Below are positions 12,410 through 24,100 of a stretch of DNA of 64,000 bases, piece after piece. The notes below the pieces were generated by a model, which was given only the letters and a program-made list of their open reading frames with translations, ran no database searches and was not told the origin of the DNA. Where the stretch lies: assembly GCF_000004075.3 (NCBI RefSeq), contig NC_026658.2, forward strand, positions 434,001-498,000, read 5' to 3'. This stretch comes from Cucumis sativus. Taxonomy: Eukaryota > Streptophyta > Magnoliopsida > Cucurbitales > Cucurbitaceae. Both the position numbers and the translations under genes were made by a program. Positions within the stretch are counted from its first letter, which is position 1, and each line of letters starts with the position of its first letter.

Positions 12410-14914
12410 ATGTCTCGCAGACCCCTAGATTCCCGCCATTCAATTGACTCCTGTACTCTCAAATTCCATGGTTGGACCCCTTTCCATCTCCCCAAAACCC
12501 TAGATTCCGACCCCCATAATACCTCTGCTCCCACTAACTCTAAACCCTACTACTCTTCTACTCCCCTCCATACCAAACGCCCTTGTCTCTCCGATCGCAC
12601 TACCTCTTTCAATGTCGACGCCATTGACATGTCCGCCCTCAGTTTGATTGACGACGACAAGCCTTCTATTCCTCCTGCCCGTAGCTTCCGATTGATTGCT
12701 AGGAAGCGACGTCGGCGTGGTTCTAGGTCTGTTTCTGGCCGGAGTAGTGATCGAAGTGGGACTAGACGGTGTTGCTCCGTTGGGGCTTCCGCGGCTCATG
12801 GGACTTGCTCGGATTTTCCTATTGCGGTTGGGACTGATTCGAGTGGAGAGTTGTTTGTTAATGGGGATGCCAATTGGTCTTCGGATGTGAGTGAAGCTAA
12901 GAATTCGAGGAGGGAGAGAGAGGAGAAGGATCATTTGGGTTCTGGGTTTGTTTCGTCTAATGGTGGTTTTGATGCTCAGGGGAATGAGTCTGGATATGGT
13001 AGTGAGCCTGGTTATCGTGGTGATGGTGAATTTGGATATGGTGATGAGATCGATGAGGAGGATGAGGATGCTAGATTGCTGTTGTGGGGTGAACGACTTG
13101 GAGGTTCGTTTTCTTTCTCATTTTCTTCTCATCTTAAGAGATTACAATGGTTAATCACATTGATGGCTTGGACTAGACTACAATTTTAGTTTTAAATGTT
13201 GATGTTGGCTGTTATGGCACTTGTTGGATACCTCGTTTGTACAACAATTCTTGGGGACAAAGATTTTGACGTTCAATGTTAAGCCTAATAAATGGACGTA
13301 TGAGTTTCTAAAGCATATATTTACGGTTAAATTATACCAAGACCATAAACCTCAGGCTTCGTTTCTGCATGTCTATTCATTTATTGAAAATTTTAAAAAA
13401 TATATTTTTTCCCTAAAATAGACCATGGAACTAATTTACTTGAATGCAAATGATGTCACGTATGTTATTTGTGTTTGAAAAAAATATATATATATATATG
13501 TTTCTTATTGAATTTTCATAGATGTGTAAAAAAGTTGATTTTTTTAAAATCTCTTATATCTGACATCTTGTGTCCCAGATTTTTAAAGGTGTTGTCTCGA
13601 CAATGCATCCGTGTCTATCTGGCTTTTTAGATTTTGAGATACATTTAGCTAATCCTTAAAAATTGAAATGTTCTCTTTGAAATTGAATTCCACTGTTCCT
13701 ATCATCACATTAACTAAAAGATGGGTTCTTTTATCGGTTTGTTTTGAAATGATAAACATAATAGAGTGAAGAAGTGTACTAGGAGTTTGATTCACAAGTA
13801 AACGAGGAGTATTGGACAATCATTTTATTGTCCGAATGTAGCCGATGTTTGTCTGACATGTCATTTCAACGGTTCTATCTTTAGCTAAGGATGTTTACGA
13901 TAACAGCTATTCAAACATAGGGGAGGCAATTGAAAATTTTGAACTCTAGAAACTAATGTTGTAATTTAACGGAGCAGACTTTTGAGGGTTTATTTTAATA
14001 ATTTATTTTGTGAAGCATGATCTACATCTGAATTTAGTAGCTTTATGAACCTTTGATCTCATATTTAGCATTGTCTGGGAACTATATTCCTCTTAGAACA
14101 TGGTTTCACATTGACTTGAAAAGAGTTAATTTTCTTACTCCACAACATGCGACTCTGTTTCACCTTCGGATGTCAACGAAAGCTTTATCTCTAATGACAT
14201 TAAACTGGCTTGTTGTCTTATTCTAGTTCTGTTGGTGGATTTGTTTAAAAAGATGGCACGATATGGTAAAAAATCGTGCCGTGCCTTTCTACTTAAGATT
14301 GAATAAACTTGAGAACAACTATTTTGGGACTGGCTCCCGGTAGAGTTAAGGTGTTTAAAGATGGACAATTGTGGATGTAGTATTTGTGCTACATTTCGTT
14401 TCGAGTATGAATTTTATTTTATCTAGAAATTTATATCATTGTTAACTTTTCATCTATGCTTTTAGTTATGGCAATTTTAGGCAATTTGTGTCCTAGAGTT
14501 GATTTCGTTGAAAGATGAGAATATAACTTATCCTAGAAAATAGGGTAGTCCTCTCAATAAATGTCTTTTGCTCTTGGTAGAACGTAACAAGTTCATTTAT
14601 CTTTCTTCTACCTTAAATGACTGCCTCCTGGTTAATATGTATGTCCTGCCTTCCGTTTGCCCAAAGACATCGATTGGCACAGCAATGACCAATGGGAAGA
14701 TTGAATGCTTGATTTCAAATTTCTGATATGCACATACAGTCCGTCACCTTTTTCTGTTTCAAAATCCAAGTTAAAGAGATAGATTGATATGTTCACATTC
14801 TATGCAGATTCCAGAATGGAAATCGTAGGAGAGAACACATTTGCAGATCAGAAATCGCACCATAGATGTCGCCGTAAGAAGCACGAATGTAGAATGGTTG
14901 ATGCCCTGAGGTGA
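12410..14914 (+). CDS. Conserved plant protein of unknown function
   Basis: Two exons, 12410-13103 and 14808-14914, join in phase 1 (LG + D) to give 266 aa. The N-terminus starts MSRRPLDSRHSIDSC. The middle is Ser/Arg rich with a basic RKRRRRGSR patch at about 99-107, then an acidic DEIDEEDEDARL segment at about 214-225. The end, RLLLWGERLGD followed by a Cys/His/Lys/Arg-rich tail (HHRCRRKKHECR), resembles a small plant-specific family that I recall only as uncharacterised. No enzyme motif, signal peptide or membrane span is evident. The basic patches would suit nuclear localisation, but that is inference. The intron is 1.7 kb. Exon 1 is less AT-rich than its surroundings, which produces an antisense shadow frame. 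Confidence that it is a gene is high; the function is unknown. Confidence 0.8.
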
Positions 14915-15792
14915 AGCAAGACATCGAAGCCGAGCAACAAACACTGTGAATACTATGGGCCGTACCTGCTGGCATATGCTTCTGAGACCTAAAATTTTGA
15001 ACTGCAAAGTAAAGGTTCCACACTTTTGAGAGTCTGCTTAGATTGGAGTTTACAGAATGGAGATTTTTCTTCATATTTTTTGGTGGATAGGATAGATCTA
15101 TGGCTGCTATGAAATTTAGAACACCGTCATTGTTGCATCTATGGCGAAGAAAACATAATCTCGATTGCCAAATCATCTTTGATATTTTCTCAGCTTAAGA
15201 AGTAAACTCTTTTGTATCTGTCTTGAAAAAAAAAGGCTTGAGTTATTCTCGAGTCAACTTAGTAAATACAACTTTTGACTCCTGATTCTATTTCAATCGA
15301 AGGTTTGATAACTTAAAGGATAGAAAAATTGAAAGATGAAAGTTCAAATAATACTAAAAGAAATAAAAGAACAACATATATTCTTAGCTAATTAGTTCTT
15401 TAAGTTCGAAATTTTGTTCTATATAGTCCTATCCAACTTTACAAACTTGTTCATTGTACAATGACGAGTTCTCACTCAATTAGAACACAAATGCAATTTC
15501 ATATCGAAAAAAGAGTCACAATATCCTAAAATTTTAATAGTAATTTGAGAATTTGTTCTCATTCATCTTGTTCCAAATCTTATGAATTTGGTAAGAATCC
15601 ATGATTGCAAATCAACTTTCAGGAGAATTTAACATTTGACAGTGCTTTCGTGATGTAAATTTGAGTCAAGAAGAGTAAAAAAATTGGAAGAATCAAGAGT
15701 TTTGGTATTTTATTGAAACGACGTCGTGACCTTCTGGGGAGCTTCATTGTTCGTGAGGAAGCGCTGAAGCCCATTTCAAGAGGGATCTCATC
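14915..15792. other. 3' UTR of preceding gene and intergenic sequence
   Basis: About 300 bases of moderate composition follow the stop codon and probably form the 3' UTR. The rest is AT-rich with nothing recognisable. The last 80 bases, before the start at 15793, are less AT-rich and are probably leader sequence of the next gene. Confidence 0.5.
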
Positions 15793-16890
15793 ATGAAAGG
15801 GGAAGTTCTAAGCGCCTACAGATCGTTGCTCAGGGCAACCAAAAGATCCTTTGCCGGCGACACCTTGATGCTGACCGAGTCGGCCTCCGAGATACGCCGG
15901 AAGTTTCAAGAGAGCCGCCACGTGACCTCCGAGCCTGAGATTCGCAAACTGCTCGAAGAAGCTCGGGAGGCATCCCATTTCATCTCCAATATGATCGTTC
16001 AGGCCAAGCTTACTTCTCGCGGCGGCTATGGTATTCTACTTCGTTCTTTTACATTTTCGGATTCATTTTCGGTTTCTTTAACAACTAATCAAACAATTGA
16101 CCAATTGAATATTGAATTTGAAATGAACGCGTGGCAGTCTACATGTTTGATAAAATGCTTCACCCAAAATTTTCCGCTTTTTATTTACTGAAAGCTAGTG
16201 GGTTCGTAGAAAAACGCTGATGCTGATACTATTATGTACTCTTCTGGAGTTACTTGGTTTTTAATTTTACTGGGCCGGTGTTTATGAAGACTTAGATTAG
16301 GAATCGAGTTGTTTCAAAAAGAAAGAAAAAAGATAAGGAATTGAGAATGTGTGAACCGTGTTCGTATCGTAGAACAGATTATAGAAACACGAGTTTTTGT
16401 GATCTAGATTTTTGTTTACTTAACTTCGATAGCAGTGTTCCTTTTCCTTTCTTGAGTTCAATAAAGAGTGAAGATTCAAACATCACACCTCAGATTTTCA
16501 ATGCCTTAACCTATAGATACATTCTCAAGTTGGAGTGTTGACAGCAAACTCACAAATTGGGATAAAACAAACCCGTATTTGAAACAGAAGTTTGAGTTCT
16601 TAACTTCGAATTATACAAACCCATCCAACAAATCAAATACCCTTCAAGGTTCTAACTTTAGAACTCAAGGACACCGTTATACAACCTATGGAACAGATGA
16701 TGTTCAACCTTTTAAGGTTCTAATTTAACGTGCCAAACTTCCTAAAAAATTTCCTTCTCAATCCTTGTAAATAAAATCTGAGAGCCAAACATTAATTTTT
16801 GTTATCGCTGCAGAAATGAAACCGAGTAAAGATCATGCTGGTGCAACACTAGAAGTTCCTACTGAAGAGCTTCTACGCAAATCTAAATGA
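15793..16890 (+). CDS. MZM1: Mitochondrial zinc maintenance protein 1-like LYR protein (complex III assembly)
   Basis: Exons 15793-16030 and 16814-16890 give 104 aa, the usual size of this family. The N-terminus has a LYR-type motif, AYRSLLRAT, at residues 8-16, followed by FAGDTLML and a charged helix with SEIRRKF and [14 protein letters not shown]. These match the LYRM7/MZM1 group. Known members act in the mitochondrial matrix as chaperones for the Rieske iron-sulfur subunit during cytochrome bc1 assembly; yeast Mzm1 also affects matrix zinc. There is no long presequence, which is normal for LYR proteins. The second exon supplies a short hydrophilic tail ending LLRKSK. The intron is 783 bp and GT-AG. 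The identification rests on recognised sequence similarity and length. Confidence 0.87.
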
Positions 16891-18480
16891 TGAGGTGAGA
16901 TGATAGACGCTGACTTCCAATTTGACGATTGTTTTAACTTTCAGCTATTTGCTCTTGCCCTCGGAGGATCTTGGAAAATTTTTCTGTTTCCTTTTGTTGG
17001 TTCATTTCATATCCATATTTATTTGTTCTCAGTTAAATGTACTTGGTTGGTATGGTTCTTGCATTGGGATAATGAAAGTCCCAACGTTATACCTTTTATT
17101 CCAATTTGATGGATCGAGAAAGTTGGACTCAAAAGTCAAAATTTGGCTTGCAACTCTTTTTAGTGAATGAAATTTTCGAGAATGATTTTATCAAGAAGAC
17201 TGGCTTTAGCAGTAAGAGAAACAGTCATCCTCATTGAAAATCACTTTGTAGGAAAAGTGGACAATTTTTTCATAAAGTAGTGATCGGCAGGTAACTTTTG
17301 TGCTGTGCTATGCCATGCCATGCCAACAAGGGAGACTTCTTAGAAAATTGAAACTCACATTTGATATATTTTCTTTTTAGTATAACAAGTACTAGGATGG
17401 ATGATTGAACCCTCAACCTTTGGAGAGGAAGGTTATTCCAATTATCATTGTGTTAAATTCACTTTGGCTTTTAAGTCATTCTGAAGTTCACCTCTCATTT
17501 TTACATTAATTTTGACATGAATGGTTGATTATAGTATTTAGCAAGTTAGAATAAGAGCAGAATTTTGTTGAATGACCTAATACCAAAAAAATTTTAAAAC
17601 ACAACCATTAATGTGTTTTTAGGGACATAAAAAGTAGCATGGTTGGGTGTAGAGCTCAACTACATACTATCAATTGTACCATTCTCCTGTAGAATGCGTG
17701 TACGGTTGAGACTTGAGAGTGATTTTGCTCAAAATTAATTTAATGTTTAATTTAACATTCTAAAATACAATTATCATTGATTAAAAGTATTTTCGAGTAG
17801 TTTTGAAAACGAAAAAGAAAAAGTGATTATAACTATTTAAAAATTATTCTCAAACATTTGATATGCCGTATTAAGCTTGATGAGTTGCTACAATTTGAAT
17901 TTTATCCCACCTCGTCAATTTATGTAACTCATTAGGACCTTAAAGGATAAAAAAATAAAAAAATGAAGTATTATAAGAATCAACGAGAGAGATTTGAATC
18001 CTAATAAATATGTACATCACATTTAGGGTTTAATCCTAAATTCAATCTGTGATCGATGTCAAGAGTAAGAAAGTTTTGTTTTCAAGAGTTAAGATTTGAA
18101 CCACTCCATTAGATATATCTTGAACAAGACCATATGTAAATCTAAACAAAAACAATCTTACAACTTTGATGCAAATATATAATTTCATACTAGAGCTAGT
18201 TTAACTTTTTAATACAAGAATGGACGATATTATTATGAATTTTGATTAGGACCTTGCAATAAAAAAAATTAGAACAATCAACTTTTTTGCGTTAGTGTGA
18301 GAAGCAAGGTTCAACGTATCTTAAACGCAGATCAAAAGACTAAACTTATTTTGAATTAAAAGTGATTAAACAAAATCTCGAACTCAAATTAAGGTCGAGA
18401 AGTACATTCATCCTTTTGTAAAGAGTGTTATTTTCAAATAGTGAAAACCAAACGAACTTATTTGATACAATTTCCCTCAC
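16891..18480. other. 3' UTR and AT-rich intergenic region
   Basis: Roughly 16891-17300 is likely the 3' UTR of the MZM1-like gene. The short frames at 16900-17170 have no support as genes. The rest is AT-rich and contains one tRNA-derived SINE-like remnant, listed separately. Confidence 0.5.
17390..17470 (-). mobile_element. tRNA-derived SINE-like remnant
   Basis: On the minus strand the segment reads GGTTGAGGGTTCAATC near 17408-17425, a close match to the tRNA B box (GGTTCRANYC). An A-box-like TTTAACACAATGATAATTGG lies about 25 bases upstream. A related minus-strand copy lies at 53450-53535. The copies are diverged, and no tail or target duplication is visible. Confidence 0.45.
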
Positions 18481-18481
18481 A

Positions 18482-18496
18482 AAACCCTAAACCCTA
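18482..18496 (+). promoter_or_regulatory. Telo-box doublet upstream of Peter Pan gene
   Basis: AAACCCTAAACCCTA is a perfect double telo-box. In plants, telo-boxes (AAACCCTAA) are common in promoters and leaders of translation and ribosome biogenesis genes, where they help growth-linked expression. It lies 375 bp before the start codon of the Brix-domain gene, and the sequence between is C/T-rich and leader-like. Confidence 0.7.
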
Positions 18497-18856
18497 TCTC
18501 TCCAAAAGAAAATTTCTCGCTTTGCCACACGCCTTCTAGACTTCTACACAGACACCGCTCGCCCTTCTCTCTTCTCGTCGCCGCCATCCCACCGACCATC
18601 TTTAATTGCGTTGCTGCCCTTTGCTTCTCGCCGTCGTCCCTATCTCTTTCTCTCAGTTGATCGGTTTGTGTACCGATTTCATCCTAATCCTCTTCGGTCT
18701 TCCTCTGCTATTTGGTTCTGTGATCGAACTGACTTCAGCCCATGTTTAATTTTGTTCCTTAGGGTTGCCCATATGTGTATTTGACTTTCGTTTGTGCCGT
18801 AGTTCTTCATCAGCAAGTTTTTGAAACTTCTGCTTTCACTACTTTTCTGGCAAGCA

Positions 18857-21192
18857 ATGGCTCGGATTGGAAACGTAAGAACACCTTCACATTCTTATGA
18901 ACTTCTGTTTGACCGTTTCCACTATTAAAAAAAAAAGAGAAAGAAATCGAGGTAGATGATAGAGATATCAATAGTAGACTGAACGGCTTTGTGTATTTTT
19001 TGTATTTATATTTTGTGTTTCTTGTTGTAATTTGATTGAAACAGAAAAAGAAGCAGAGGTTCGTGAAGCCGATTAAGGTTAAGAAACAGTCTGAGGTAGA
19101 TCATGTTACTGGGGAGAAAATCCCGAAGAGTTTTGTTTTCTCGAGAGGGAAGTTGCCTGGTCCGCTTAAGCAACTGCAAATGGATTTGAGAAAATTGATG
19201 CTTCCTTACACTGCTCTTAATCTTAAGGTACAAATTTATTGTTATTTCTTCTTTCATAGTGACTGAAACTTCCTTGAAACATTCAGATTTGATGCTCTGT
19301 GCTGATCGACGAAATAAGTTTATTTCTAGAACTTTTCACATACCCTGAGAAAAAAATCGTTTGTATTTCTGTGTATTGCTTTTGCAGGAGAAGAAACGGA
19401 ATAATCTTAAAGATTATTTGAATGTTGCTGGGCCTATGGGTGTTACACATTTTCTCATGCTCTCCAAAACTGAAACTGCACCATATTTGCGAGTTGCTAG
19501 AACTCCTCAGGGACCAACTCTCACCTTTAAGATACAAGAGTATTCACTTGCGGTGGAGATTGCTCAATCACAATTACGGCCAAGATGTCCAAAAGACCTT
19601 TTCAAGAATCCCCCTTTGGTAATAGTCTCTCTTGTGTTTGTATTGTCTAGGTACCTTTACAAGCATGCAGTAGTCCTTCATGTTCAAGCTGATTTCTCCA
19701 TTTTAATTTCTAGGTTTTAAGTATGATGATTGAATGAACTATTCCAAGGGAAAAGTTTTGACAACCTTGATTTATTACGTGTTTCAAAGCACAAAAGCTA
19801 GAAGTGTATTTTTAAAGAAACATGACGGCATTTTCAATTCATTGTTCATATGCAATTAGCTAGGTGAATCGTTCACTAACTTTGTTATTGGCAGATTGTA
19901 CTTTCTGGTTTTGGTACTGGTGATCAGCATCTCAAACTCGCTACTATAATGTTTCAGAATATCTTCCCAGCTATTGATATAAATACAGTGGGTTTTCTTT
20001 CTAATTCAATTCAAAGTTGAGATCTTGTTTTCACTCTCAACATCAATTTAATTTCTACTATCAGGTTAAGCTTTCAACGTGCCAGAGAATTGTGTTGCTT
20101 AATTATAACAAGGACACAAAGCTCATTGATTTCCGACATTATTCAATCCGATTACAGCCTGTTGGTGTAACCCGCAGGCTTAGAAAGTTTGTTCAGAACC
20201 ATCAAGTTCCTGATCTTAGGAGTCTTCAAGATGTGAGCGACTTTGTCACAAAGTAAGCCATGTGTCTGTTCATGTTATTAACCTTTCGTTTTTTTTCACT
20301 TCTAGTTGGTGGTTTAGATTCTATTTATTGGACACGCTGTATACTTCATAAGGTTTATTGTTCCATTGTTATAATCAGGCCCCTTTGCTCTCTACATATA
20401 ATAATGTTTGCAATTGAATTTTCTAAATGTTCTATGGTTACGGATTTATGTAAATCCATTTAAATCTTGTGTTTCCCTTGATAAAAAGCAAGCTTTCCAT
20501 AAGAAAGGGGTAATGTGAAAAAGAGAACTATAAATATGGTTCATTTGATTTTTGTTTTTCTGAAAAGCCTCAAATGAATCTTTTCCCTTACATCCTACAT
20601 GATATCCAACTATGGGAAGGAACGAAAGGGATATGTTAAACTTCTATTTCTATCTCAAGTTTCTTATCTTCACTTTTATTTGTTTCTTACAAATTTTCTC
20701 GTGTGTTGTTTGAAAGGGCTGGTTATGGGTCAGAAAGTGAAGCTGATGATGAAGCAGCGACAGTCACTTTGGCCAGTGATCTAGGTAGAGTCAATCAAGC
20801 TTCTACCAAGAGTGCTGTCAAGCTTCAAGAGATTGGACCAAGGCTGACTCTTCAGCTCATTAAAGTTGAGGAGGGGTTGTGTTCTGGTGGGATCATCTTC
20901 AATGAATATGGTATGCATTCTTGAAAGTTTCTTGTTACATTTAGTCTTACGATTGGGATCCATTCTTGGTGCACAGAGTTTTAGCTCTCTGTCTCCCCTA
21001 ATGGATTCAGTCTTAAAAACCTCTTTAGAAGTGTATTTTCGAGCAATCCTGTCTGGAAATGTAGGTGGTGAGAAAAAGCAGGATAACAAGAGTGACAAGA
21101 AAAAAGCTCAGGAAGTTGCTAGCAGTGAAGATGAGGATGAGGATATGAATGAAGATGAGAGCGAAGGCCAGGAAGTTGATGATGAAGATTAG
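18857..21192 (+). CDS. PPAN: Peter Pan-like Brix-domain ribosome biogenesis protein (SSF1/PPAN)
   Basis: Coding exons: 18857-18874, 19045-19227, 19388-19618, 19895-19987, 20065-20252, 20717-20910, 21065-21192. They total 344 aa, close to the size I recall for the Arabidopsis orthologue. The first coding exon is only 18 nt and encodes MARIGN, followed by a basic KKKQRFVKP stretch. The Brix domain runs from about residue 28 to 260 and includes PKSFVFSRGKLP, GPMGVTHFLMLS, IVLLNYN and GPRLTLQLIKVEEGL. The C-terminus is Lys-rich and then strongly acidic (EDEDEDMNEDESE). Yeast Ssf1/Ssf2 and Drosophila Peter Pan act in the nucleolus in maturation of 27S pre-rRNA and the 60S subunit. The double telo-box upstream fits that role. 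All introns are GT-AG. Confidence 0.93.
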
Positions 21193-24100
21193 CTTATGAC
21201 TTCGTTCAGGTCTGAATTTAGGATCCTTATTTTCGGTTGACGGCGTAGGAACCAGTAGCCATCAGCAGAGTAACAACACTCTTGACATCAAATTAAGTGG
21301 GACTGAGTAAGCTTCCTTAACTATAACTGCATCATCTGTTTTGGGCTAAGAGATGCGCATAATGTGTTGGGATTGGAAGAACATAGTCAATTTTGCTTTT
21401 CTTTTTACTTTGATATTCTCGGCGAGGGAGGGGAGAAAGAGTTTTTAGCAAACGCTTGGGTTTTTATTTGGGAAGAAAATATCAGAAACTATGAATGGGG
21501 CAATTCTTCCTGCCAATGATATCTATATCGTAATACTAAGCTGGGATATAAGATTTCATCCTTCTATATGTATAAATCAAATATTCTACATGTAATGTTC
21601 TTTTGATTCATTTATCTATGGACAATTATATTTGAAATCTAACTGAAAATATAATCATATTTTGGTGATTGCTAAGTTTGTATCGCCATTTGGCCATCTT
21701 TTCATGGTGTTTGGATTACAATATCATTTTAATCATTTTATATATATTGACACATTGTAGCAGGGTGATGATCCTATCCTACCCATTCCTTGGTTTTTAA
21801 TTTGTTCTAATTTTTAGCCATCTCAAGTTCATTTGAGATCAAGCCTGAGTTGTAGGTTACCTAATAATTGAACTCATTCGCTACGTTGGAATTCATTCCC
21901 TATCTGGTTGTACTGTAAATAGTGGTGTTCGATATTTGCATTCAAGATTTTTGAGAGCTTTCATGGATCTCAGTTTTTGGTTGAAGTACAGGGATGACCT
22001 TTAATTTCTCATTTTGTTTCAAATGCTTCAACTTTTTCCTTGTAGTTTGATGAAGATTCACAAATGGTTTCTGCTTCTATCATATTAATTATATGGTATG
22101 CTTCCAATAATGGTTCAAGTGTGTGGTTGTACTCTCTATTACAACCAAGTCAAAGTTAGAAATATACTTAATTTCCAAACATAAAAAACAAATGGAAATT
22201 TTAGAGTATTTGAAGTGTTTTGTGGGTAACTTGGGTTTGTATAAAAGGAGCACATGGGCGTAGAGTAGCGCAGGGGTTAGTTGGTTGGATTGGACTTCAA
22301 AGCTCAATCATGAAAGCTCATGCCCAAGAAAATGGTGCCGTTCATTCATTTTTCCTAACTTACCAAACAAAATATTATACTACAGATAAACTAAAGGGAA
22401 TTTGACAAAATTGACAAAAACCCCTAAAACAAATTTACATATTTATAATTAAACAAATAAAAAGAGTGGAAGAAACGTGTGAGATCATCAACTGACACGT
22501 GGATTGAGTTTGGTCAACTTTGCTTCATAACGAAATCTTTTGTACACAAAAAGCCTTCCCCTTTAGACCATTTTTTAATGCATAACATAATATTATTTCA
22601 TATTTCAACCTCACATATTAAGGGCCAAGGGGAAGTATCTCACAAACGAAAAAACAAATAGAATCTTTTTAATTTAATTTAATTGCTATCTTCACAAGAA
22701 TTTTAAACAAAGGGCAAAGAAAATAAAGGAACATGCAGCAAACATGAATTCCCTTAACAAAGAAAAATGTGGGGTTGCAATAAATTTCCTTTCCTTAACA
22801 TAACATACAAGCCTTCCATCTACTTAGAGCAACAAAGAAAAATATTATACAACTTCGAACATTGGGTAGATTTCAAGGTATAGTCATGTAAGCACAAAGA
22901 TTACACTCTTTTCAAATCTGATAAATAATAGCATGTGAGATTACTTGTCACTTGATACATTCTACGTCGCAATTGATTGCATGCATACATTAAACATTAA
23001 ACATTCGATAAAGTACATCTCCCACTAGTTTCATTATATTAGTCATAATTGATATATATTCTATAACATAAGAATGAAATCAAACTATATTCATATACAT
23101 TACATTAAAGTTGAAAATTTTTATTAGCTGTTTTTATGCATAATAATTGCAACAATAAGATTATTGTTGAAAGTGAAAAGTGAAAAGATTTTGCTTTTAA
23201 AGACACTATTATTATTGGAAAGGAAGATGTGAATTGGGAGTGAAAAATTATATGTTGAGAGCCATGAGAACATGACAGCCAAAGTTTAAACAGAGAACAA
23301 TGAAAGCAACATATAGGTAGCTTTAAGAGAGTATGAACTTGAACCTAATTGTGACTCAATTGGGTTTAATGTATGCCTTTAATTTTCATTCCAATACGTT
23401 GTTAGAATTAAAAATAATCTAAGTATCTAGAGAGCAAACATGACTATAGATACTCGGCGATGACAATATATATATCTTCATTGCCTTTCTAGATCAAATT
23501 TACCTTCTTTTTGTTAATCAAAGAAGGTAAACTTCTAGAAAGATAACAGAGATGAAAGATGTCAAAGGTTTGGAACGAACTATCCCCAACAAACAATTTC
23601 TCTTAGCAAATGAAGAAACATGACCGGTGATGAGTTTCAAAACTTTTAACAACGTGTGTGTTTAGGGAGTTGAGAGTTAGTTTTGAAGTTTAGAGTTAAT
23701 AGATTGAAGTTAAGAAATATATGTGTATGAGTTGAAGAGTTCGTTAAATTAGAGTGAGGAAGAGATAAAAAAAAGATAAAGATGAAGTTTCTCAATAAAT
23801 TGTTATGTAAACTTAAACAGTGAGTATTGTTGTAAATTAGTACCGGCTGGAGTCGAGTTGTTATATTTTAACGCTGAGATCAAATTCTTTTTTTCTCCTC
23901 CTCCAAGAAGGCTTTAGTTGTTCCAACATTCTACTCATTGGATCAATCTCCCCAACCGATCACATCAACCCATCGACAACAATCCCACCATTCACACTGT
24001 TTCCTTAGAGAGGAACCCTAAATCCCTATTCCTTATATTTTAAATATTTTAAACTTACAATTTGTAAACAAAGTTAACAAATTAAATTATGCTTTAATTA

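Noticed and set aside
12500-12934. 144-residue minus-strand frame opposite the unknown gene
   Set aside because: Antisense shadow of a real exon. The plus frame has the correct splice to a conserved C-terminus.
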